Of a stretch of DNA of 12,265 nucleotides, positions 6,312 through 12,265 are shown piece by piece. The stretch lies in assembly GCA_030150795.1 (NCBI GenBank), contig JASLFF010000718.1, positions 1 to 12,265 on the forward strand, in the 5' to 3' direction. The notes under the pieces are model-generated. The model made no database searches, was not told where the DNA came from, and was given only the letters and a program-made list of their open reading frames with translations. This DNA comes from Terriglobales bacterium (GTDB lineage: Bacteria > Acidobacteriota > Terriglobia > Terriglobales > Gp1-AA117). Each line of letters opens with the position of its first letter. Within the stretch, counting starts at the first letter, position 1. A program made the position numbers and the translations under genes.

Positions 6312-7736
6312 ATGAAACGTCAAGCCATCTTCGTCAGGATCATTACGGCCTTGCTCGCTTTGATGGGCACGCAACTTTTTTCACAGCAGACGCCGGAGCA
6401 GGAGATTGCGCAGATCGTGGCGCAGAGCCAGCAAGCCTTGAGTGAGCACAATGTGCAAAAAGCGCTGTCGCTCATTCAGCAAGGGCTGATCCGGTTTCCT
6501 AATCGCGAAGAGCTGCAGATTGAACTGGCCCGAATTTATGTGGAACAAAAGAAAGATCGCCAGGCGATTGGCCTGCTTAACTCCATTTTGTTGGCGAATG
6601 CTTCCAGCCGTAACGCCAAGCTGGAACTGGCACAGATTTTTGGCTATCGGGAAAACTACCGCGAATCTGACAGGCTTTATCGCGAACTGCTTATGGCAGA
6701 CCCCGATGACGAAGCTGCAGCGCTCGGTCTGGTCCATAATCTGACGCTGGAAGGAAAGCGCACAGAAGCCCGCGCGCAGTTGCAGCAAGCATTTGGCCGA
6801 CATCCAAACAGCCTGCAGTTGCAACAGTACAGTGACTATCTGGCGGCTGACCCTATAGAAGCGCAAGCCAGGAACTTCCATCGCGTACAAAACTCTGAAT
6901 CGTTCTTCACTGATACGTCAGGAAACCGCTCCGTTTATTCCAGCCAGGGAATGGTTTATCAGTTCAATAAAAACATCACCAGCCGGATGGGCCTGGATGA
7001 AACGTCGCTATGGAAGACCGGCACCTTTACTGAGACGGTGATTTCTGGCGCTGCGGATACTCGCCTGCGGCTGGGCAAATATGTTGCCGTCCGTACCAGC
7101 CTGGGAGCGGTGCGCTTTGCCGATACCAGCAGCCAGCTTCTTTATGGTGGAGACCTGGAGCTCTATCCCCTGAAGGGGCTTTATGTTGCCGGCGGCTTCT
7201 CGCGATATCCAATTTCACCCACGTTCGATTCCACTGCGTTCGACCTGCTGGCGCAGGGCTGGCATGGCCATATTGACTATCGCGGACACAATTTTTCCGT
7301 CGCGGGCAGTTTTTCTCTTACTCACTATTCTGACAGCAATCATGGCGAGCGCGAGTGGGGAGAAGCGTTGCGCTGGTTCCCCTGGCATGACAATCAGTTT
7401 GCCATCGGCGGCGGCTATGCTTTCCGTCATATTCATTTCACCAAAGACCTGAACCACGGCTACTTCAATCCTAACCAGTACCGCAGCCATCTTGGCGCAG
7501 CCGGTTTCCGCATGCGTCTGGGCAAACACTATCGCGGCGAATATCTGGGTTATGGCGGCGCTGAAATTCTGGAAGACTTTGCCGGCTACTCGCCCGCTGG
7601 CGTAGCAGTGATGAAGAATGACTTTTTATTTGGGCCGTGGGACCTTTCCGCGGACTACACCTATTACCACTTGATACAGGCAACAGGCGCTTTCCGCACG
7701 AACGCCGTAAGCGTGACGTTGGGGTACAAGTTTTGA
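6312..7736 (+). CDS. TPR-containing outer-membrane beta-barrel protein
   Basis: This 474-residue envelope protein has two parts. Residues 1-25 form a signal peptide (MKRQAIFVRIITALLALMGT, cleavage near FSQ). Residues about 30-175 are alpha-helical with roughly four tetratricopeptide repeats; IELARIYVEQKKDRQAIGLL and LELAQIFGYRENYRESDRLY are typical TPR helices. Residues about 195-474 are rich in alternating aromatic and polar residues and Gly, and the chain ends in YKF with a C-terminal aromatic, the usual signature of a beta-barrel recognised by the BAM machinery. The architecture (periplasmic TPR then barrel) is shared by exopolysaccharide exporters such as PgaA and BcsC and by YaiO-like proteins, though it is much shorter than the exporters. 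No clear ribosome binding site precedes ATG 6312. It lies 66 bp before the response regulator gene and probably shares its transcript. Confidence 0.85.
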   Translation: MKRQAIFVRIITALLALMGTQLFSQQTPEQEIAQIVAQSQQALSEHNVQKALSLIQQGLIRFPNREELQIELARIYVEQKKDRQAIGLLNSILLANASSRNAKLELAQIFGYRENYRESDRLYRELLMADPDDEAAALGLVHNLTLEGKRTEARAQLQQAFGRHPNSLQLQQYSDYLAADPIEAQARNFHRVQNSESFFTDTSGNRSVYSSQGMVYQFNKNITSRMGLDETSLWKTGTFTETVISGAADTRLRLGKYVAVRTSLGAVRFADTSSQLLYGGDLELYPLKGLYVAGGFSRYPISPTFDSTAFDLLAQGWHGHIDYRGHNFSVAGSFSLTHYSDSNHGEREWGEALRWFPWHDNQFAIGGGYAFRHIHFTKDLNHGYFNPNQYRSHLGAAGFRMRLGKHYRGEYLGYGGAEILEDFAGYSPAGVAVMKNDFLFGPWDLSADYTYYHLIQATGAFRTNAVSVTLGYKF

Positions 7737-7802
7737 CATCGCAAATTTTGATTGATGCAGGTTTGGCCACAGCCTCAGCGGGCTGTAGAAAGGCTCTTTC
7801 GG

Positions 7803-9167
7803 ATGTCCGGCAGCGAAAAAAATCGTAACTTTAGAATTCTGGTGGTGGATGACGACGATTCCACCCGCAGCCTGCTCAGCTCCGTGCTGGCCGCTGAGGG
7901 TTATGAGTGCGTTACCGCCAACAGCGTGGCCACAGCAGACGTAATACTGCGCAAGGAGCCGGTGCAGCTTGCGCTGCTTGATCTTTATCTGGGCACGGCC
8001 AACGGACTCAACGTGCTTGATCTGATCAAAGTTCTGCAGCCGCAGTGCGCCTGCGTGATCATGACGGCGCACACCAGCGTTGAGACTGTAACCAAATCTC
8101 TGGGCTCCGGAGCAATTGAGTACCTGGGCAAGCCCTTGTTGATCGACGATCTTCTGACTCTGGTGCGCAAAGTGCAGACAAGCAAACGCGCTTCCAGCGA
8201 GACGGCTGCCACAATCGATGAAGGACCCGAGACATCCATTATTGGACGCACGCCGAAAATGCTGGAAGTCTATCGCGCCATTGCGCGCGTGGCCCCGACA
8301 GAAGCGAGCGTACTGATTCTGGGTGCAAGCGGCACGGGCAAAGAGCTGGTGGCGCGGGCGCTGCACGATCATAGTTCGCGCGCGGATAAGCCGTTTGTTC
8401 CCCTAAACTGCGGCGCGCTTCCGGAAAACATTCTGGAAAGCGAACTTTTTGGCCATGAAAAAGGCGCTTATACCGGCGCGGACAGCGCCCGTCCTGGGCT
8501 GTTTGAAGCCGCGCATGGCGGCACGCTTTTCCTCGACGAAATTTCTGAAACCAAGCCCGGCTTCCAGGTGAATCTTTTGCGCGCGGTGCAGGAGCAGCAG
8601 ATCCGCCGCGTGGGCTCGCATAAGTACACACAGATTAATGTCAGAATTCTTGCGGCAAGCAATCGTGACCTGACCAAGCTGATGACGGAAGGCCGCTTCC
8701 GTGAAGACCTCTACTATCGCCTGAGCGTGGTGGTGATCAATCTTCCGGGGCTGGAAGAGCGGCGAGAAGACATCCCTTTGCTTGTCCAGCATTTCCTGAA
8801 GCGTTCCAACCAGAAAAGCAAGCGCAATATCACCATCACGGATTCCGCAGTAAAGATGCTGACCAACGCGGCGTGGCCGGGCAATGTCCGTGAACTGGAA
8901 AACCTGATGGAGCGGCTGGCAATTTTCTGCTCGTCGGGAGAGATCGGCGTGGCCGACGTGGAACGCGAACGCCAGATGGTCCGCACCAATGGCCTTCCGG
9001 ACAAGACTCCGCCTTCTTCACTGGAAGACATGGAGCGGCAGCACATTCTGCGCGTATTGCAGGAGCACGCGGGCAACAAATCAAAGGCCGCACGGGCGCT
9101 GGGCATTGAGCGGAAAACTTTGTACCAAAAAGCGCGCAGGCTGGGGATTGATTTGATGGTTGGCTAA
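7803..9167 (+). CDS. NtrC-family sigma-54 response regulator
   Basis: This is a 454-residue cytosolic transcription activator with three domains. The receiver domain (about 11-125) has the acidic pocket DDDD (16-19), phospho-acceptor Asp60 in LALLDLYL, Thr88 and Lys110. The AAA+ sigma-54 interaction domain (about 146-375) has Walker A GASGTGKE (174-181), the sigma-54-contacting GAYTGA loop (221-226), Walker B GGTLFLDE (239-246), FREDLYYRL with arginine fingers (299-307) and WPGNVREL (358-365). A Fis-type helix-turn-helix is at about 410-448. All functional motifs are intact, so it should activate sigma-54 promoters after phosphorylation. The ATG at 7803 is chosen because GAAAGG sits nine bases upstream; in-frame starts at 7752 (TTG) and 7755 (ATG) lack a ribosome binding site and add atypical residues. 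The kinase encoded directly downstream is the likely partner. Confidence 0.96.
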   Translation: MSGSEKNRNFRILVVDDDDSTRSLLSSVLAAEGYECVTANSVATADVILRKEPVQLALLDLYLGTANGLNVLDLIKVLQPQCACVIMTAHTSVETVTKSLGSGAIEYLGKPLLIDDLLTLVRKVQTSKRASSETAATIDEGPETSIIGRTPKMLEVYRAIARVAPTEASVLILGASGTGKELVARALHDHSSRADKPFVPLNCGALPENILESELFGHEKGAYTGADSARPGLFEAAHGGTLFLDEISETKPGFQVNLLRAVQEQQIRRVGSHKYTQINVRILAASNRDLTKLMTEGRFREDLYYRLSVVVINLPGLEERREDIPLLVQHFLKRSNQKSKRNITITDSAVKMLTNAAWPGNVRELENLMERLAIFCSSGEIGVADVERERQMVRTNGLPDKTPPSSLEDMERQHILRVLQEHAGNKSKAARALGIERKTLYQKARRLGIDLMVG

Positions 9168-9195
9168 TGCAGTAAGGAGTACATCGGTTTCAGCA

Positions 9196-11550
9196 ATGAA
9201 GCTTTTCTCCATTTCGACGCAGGCAAGACCCATCACCTGGGGCCGTTGGATCAGGCTCAATGCGGTGTTGCTGGCCTTGGTGTGCCTGGTAAGCCTGAGT
9301 TTTCCTGTTTCCACGCTGAGCCAGAAGCTGAATGACTTTTTCTTCCGCCTGCGTCGCCCGCTGCCGGTTTCAAGCCAGGTTGCGCTCGTGCTGATCGACG
9401 ACGCCACTTTGGAGCAGCACGGACGCTGGCCGTGGCCGCGCGCAGAGCTGGCTAAACTGATTCGTGCTGTAAGCGCGCAGAATCCAAAAGCGATTGGCGT
9501 AGATGTGCTTTTGCCTGAGATCGAGGATGAGCAGAATGATTCCGCGCTGGCAAGGGCTATCCAATCCGCGCCCAACATTGTGCTGGCGGCAAAAATCTCC
9601 ACGTCGCCAACCGGCAATTTATGGATGGACCCGCTTCCCCGCTTCTCGCAGGCGGCAAAAGGCGTGGGGCACGTACAGGCCATTATCGATTTTGACGGTC
9701 TCTGCCGCAGCATTCCCGTGCAGGAACCCAGCGCCGACGGAGTGCGGCCTGCATTCGCACTCAAGCTGGCTGAACTGGCCAAGCCCGGTGTGCTGCCCAA
9801 GAAAATCACTATCGACGCAAACTCTCCAGGCGTGGAACGTCTGGCCTCATTGCCGCCATTGCTAGTTGATTATCGGCCGCAATTTGAGCCGGGAGAGCCG
9901 AATTCGCCGTTCGTGGTGGTCTCAGCGGGCGACCTGCTGGCCGGTAAACCCGCGCCGCAATTAGCAGGCAAAGCAGTGCTCATTGGTTTTGGCGGAATCG
10001 ACATCAGTGACCGCCTGATTACGCCGGTCAGCAATCAGCTGCCAATGCCCGGCGTGGAAATTAACGCCAACGTGGCAGATATGGCTTTGAGCGGCCGGAT
10101 CCTTTCACAGATTGGCAACGTCGGCCAGCTCACTCTTTTGGTCTTGATGAGTGTCGTTTCGCTGTGGGTGGTGGTGCGCTATCCCGGAGTGCGCGGCCTG
10201 CTTGTTCTTGTCAGCATGCTCGCCGGCGTTTACGTGGCGGCCTACTTTCTGTTTGCGGATTTTCACCGCCTGCTTGCTTACGGACCGTTATTGGTCGCCG
10301 GCGTACTTGCCGCGCCCATCGCGCAGCTTGAGAACCTGCTGATCGTCGATCGCGAAGTCACTTCGCGTCTGCAACAGCTTCGCCACGCCATCAGTCCGCA
10401 TTATGGACAGCTCAAGCCGGCGCAGCTTGGCGCAGACCTTGCCAAGTGGCCTGCGTCAGACCGGCTGCATTGGAAGCTGGCCGCGCTCAAAGATCTGCAG
10501 GCGGAATTGTCGTCGCTTTATTCCTTCAACCAGACGCTGCTTGAAACCATGAATGAAGGCCTTGCCGTTTACGGCGCTGACGGCGCACTGCTTTTCAGCA
10601 ACGAAACGTGGAAGGCGTTTTGTGTGCGACATTCGCTTGTAATGGATAAACTTTCAGGCATGACGCAGCTTGCCGGTGGCTGGCAGGAACTAGCGAGTTT
10701 GCCGCCGCAGCCGGCTTCATGGACAGAACAGGAAGTTTCGCTCGGAGAAGAGTTGTGGCTGTTTCATGCTGTGCGCCTTCCATGGACGTCTTTTGCGGAA
10801 GCCGGCGCGCTCTTGCTGATCGCAGAAGATATCACGGCGCGTCGCCAGCGTGACCAGGCACGGTCTGAGGCGTTGAGTTTTGTCACGCATGAACTGCGCA
10901 CACCGCTCATTTCGATTCAGGGCTTTTCTGAATTGCTGATGCGTTATCCCAACTCACCGGCAACGAGTGAAGCTCCTTCCACCATCTTCCGCGAAACGAA
11001 CCGGCTGGTGGCGATGATCAATACTTATCTGGAAGTCCTGCGGCTCGATGCTGGAGCACGGCCGTTGCGCCTGAGTCGCACCAGCATCAGCGCCATGGTG
11101 GAGCATGTGCAAAAGGTAGTGCAGCCGCTGGCTGTGGCAGCCAAGGTCACGGTGCGAGCAGAACTCGACTGCGATGACGGATTTGTGCAGTGCGATGAGA
11201 CGCTGATCTCCGGCGCTCTGCTCAATCTGGTCAGCAATGCAATCAAGTACGGCGCCTGCGGAACAGAAGTCCTGATGCGCGTGCATTCTTCCGGCGAGGA
11301 AGTACAGTTTGAAGTGCAGAACTCGGGGCCGGTAATACCAGAGGCCGAGCTGGAGCAATTATTTGAACGCTTTTATCGTCCCGCCCGCAGTGAATCGATT
11401 CCCGGATGGGGTCTGGGGCTAAGTTTTGTCCGCCGAATTTCGCAGCAACACGGCGGAAGGGTCCATGTAACAAGCAATCAATCTGCTGGCACCACGTTCG
11501 CATTCACACTGCCGCGCGGCGCCTGTGAAGTTTCAGAGGTCACACCATGA
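9196..11550 (+). CDS. CHASE2-domain sensor histidine kinase
   Basis: This is an inner-membrane sensor kinase of 784 residues. It contains an N-terminal membrane anchor (about 20-40), an extracytoplasmic CHASE2 sensor (about 45-305, with LIDDATLEQHGRWPWPR, GVDVLLPE and MPGVEINA), three membrane segments (about 311-328, 333-353, 359-377), a coiled linker, a PAS-like domain (about 445-550), HisKA with His565 in FVTHELRTPL, and HATPase with N-box NLVSNAIKYG (677-686) and GWGLGL (737-742). The adenine-contact DxGxG motif is replaced by NSGPV. The start is uncertain: AAGGAG at 9174-9179 is 16 bases from ATG 9196, longer than usual, and a TTG at 9160 would overlap the regulator gene by eight bases. 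The stop overlaps the start of the fecR-like gene. The likely phosphotransfer partner is the adjacent response regulator. Confidence 0.95.
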   Translation: MKLFSISTQARPITWGRWIRLNAVLLALVCLVSLSFPVSTLSQKLNDFFFRLRRPLPVSSQVALVLIDDATLEQHGRWPWPRAELAKLIRAVSAQNPKAIGVDVLLPEIEDEQNDSALARAIQSAPNIVLAAKISTSPTGNLWMDPLPRFSQAAKGVGHVQAIIDFDGLCRSIPVQEPSADGVRPAFALKLAELAKPGVLPKKITIDANSPGVERLASLPPLLVDYRPQFEPGEPNSPFVVVSAGDLLAGKPAPQLAGKAVLIGFGGIDISDRLITPVSNQLPMPGVEINANVADMALSGRILSQIGNVGQLTLLVLMSVVSLWVVVRYPGVRGLLVLVSMLAGVYVAAYFLFADFHRLLAYGPLLVAGVLAAPIAQLENLLIVDREVTSRLQQLRHAISPHYGQLKPAQLGADLAKWPASDRLHWKLAALKDLQAELSSLYSFNQTLLETMNEGLAVYGADGALLFSNETWKAFCVRHSLVMDKLSGMTQLAGGWQELASLPPQPASWTEQEVSLGEELWLFHAVRLPWTSFAEAGALLLIAEDITARRQRDQARSEALSFVTHELRTPLISIQGFSELLMRYPNSPATSEAPSTIFRETNRLVAMINTYLEVLRLDAGARPLRLSRTSISAMVEHVQKVVQPLAVAAKVTVRAELDCDDGFVQCDETLISGALLNLVSNAIKYGACGTEVLMRVHSSGEEVQFEVQNSGPVIPEAELEQLFERFYRPARSESIPGWGLGLSFVRRISQQHGGRVHVTSNQSAGTTFAFTLPRGACEVSEVTP

Positions 11551-12265
11551 AAAACAAATCGATTTTTACGCTCATCGGCTTAGTGCTGTTTTGTGCGGCT
11601 GCCGTAGCCCAGGAGTCTCAGCAAGGGACTGCCGCCAGCGCGCCTTATGCCGGAGCCACAATTTCCGACTTCAAAGGGAAAGTCAGCATACAGTTTCCTG
11701 CGCAGGCGTTTGCCGCTCCCGTACGAGGCGAAATCCTTCCGCCGGATACCACGGTGAGCACAGACGATGGCCGCCTGCTGCTGAAGCTCTCTGACGGAAG
11801 CGACGTGCTGGTGCGCGCCCACACCAAGCTTTTGCTGAAGCAGCCGGAAGCAAGTGGATGGAAGTATTTTCAACTTCTGATGGGCCGCGTGCGCACGCAG
11901 ATTCAAAAGCGTATGGGAGGATCGCCTGCATTCCAGATCGGCACGCCCAGCGCGGTGATTTCCGTCCGAGGCACCAAGTTTGACGTTGAGGTTGACCGTC
12001 GCGGCGTTACAGAGGTGGATGTAGACGAAGGCGTGGTGGAGCTTGAAGCAGTCACCGGGCGCGGCCAATCCGTAATGATTACCGCCGGCTTTTCCAGCCG
12101 CGTGGGCATGGAAGGCGGCCCGGAAATTCCTCGTCCCACACAGGATTTGCGTCCGCAGCTTGACCGCCCCAGCCGCCACGATAACGGTAGCTCACTGAGC
12201 GACGATGACGATCCCATCAAGAGCCTGCGCGCCGCTGATCAGCGCGATCCGGGCGACCACCATGG
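11547..12265 (+). CDS. Secreted FecR-domain protein (3' end beyond window edge)
   Basis: The first 239 residues are visible; the frame runs off the right edge. A signal peptide covers 1-21 (MKNKSIFTLIGLVLFCAAAVA, cleaved before Gln22), so the FecR domain (about 36-185) lies outside the inner membrane. Characteristic features are the strand-rich start ATISDFKGKVSI, the LLMGRVRTQI segment (110-119), FQIGTPSAVISVRGTKFDVEVD (129-150) and VDEGVVELE (159-167). Unlike true FecR it has no cytoplasmic anti-sigma part, so it is not a direct sigma-factor regulator. The visible C-terminal stretch is Pro-, Ser- and Asp-rich (SLSDDDDPIKSL). The ATG overlaps the kinase TGA as ATGA, indicating translational coupling and a functional tie. 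It may be a ligand-binding or scaffolding partner for the CHASE2 sensor; this is inference. Confidence 0.92.
   Translation, partial: MKNKSIFTLIGLVLFCAAAVAQESQQGTAASAPYAGATISDFKGKVSIQFPAQAFAAPVRGEILPPDTTVSTDDGRLLLKLSDGSDVLVRAHTKLLLKQPEASGWKYFQLLMGRVRTQIQKRMGGSPAFQIGTPSAVISVRGTKFDVEVDRRGVTEVDVDEGVVELEAVTGRGQSVMITAGFSSRVGMEGGPEIPRPTQDLRPQLDRPSRHDNGSSLSDDDDPIKSLRAADQRDPGDHH

Noticed and set aside
1..12265. CRISPR arrays, tRNA genes, insertion sequences or attachment sites
   Set aside because: No regularly spaced repeats, cloverleaf-like segments, transposase or integrase motifs were seen on either strand.

Overview
The window is ordinary bacterial chromosome with moderately high GC content. The gene content suggests a soil-type Gram-negative, most likely an Acidobacteriota (Terriglobia-like) lineage: a secreted DUF3300 protein, a leaderless phospholipase C/acid phosphatase-type esterase, an SDR divergent from an ArsR-type regulator, and a CHASE2 kinase next to a FecR protein. 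That placement is inference; no rRNA or other marker gene is present. I saw no tRNA, rRNA, IS element, integrase or CRISPR array.

Left part (1-3737): the 5' portion of a minus-strand aldo/keto reductase runs off the left edge. A 302-bp divergent spacer separates it from a plus-strand secreted DUF3300 protein whose C-terminus is a His/Asp/Asn/Gly-rich repeat tail. A strong hairpin terminator follows, and a convergent minus-strand phosphoesterase of the phospholipase C/acid phosphatase family ends just beyond it.

Middle part (3738-6311): a minus-strand classical SDR and a plus-strand winged-helix ArsR-type regulator are transcribed divergently. They share a 166-bp spacer containing an inverted repeat that is a good operator candidate. 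The regulator converges on a 62-codon minus-strand gene, not obvious from long ORFs, with a near-perfect Shine-Dalgarno, a signal peptide and a four-cysteine mature peptide of about 35 residues. A perfect 12-bp hairpin lies between the two. About 685 bp without a convincing gene follows, carrying dyads, a spaced direct repeat and a -24/-12-like sigma-54 promoter candidate.

Right part (6312-12265): four co-directional genes form the most coherent system in the window. They encode a TPR plus beta-barrel outer-membrane protein, a full NtrC-type (REC-AAA+-Fis) sigma-54 response regulator, a CHASE2-PAS-HisKA-HATPase membrane histidine kinase, and a secreted FecR-domain protein cut by the right edge. 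The kinase and fecR genes overlap by ATGA. The simplest model is an envelope signalling pathway. The FecR protein and the CHASE2 domain would act outside the inner membrane, the kinase would phosphorylate the response regulator, and sigma-54 promoters, possibly the one before the barrel gene, would respond. The gene assignments are well supported; the circuit is inference.
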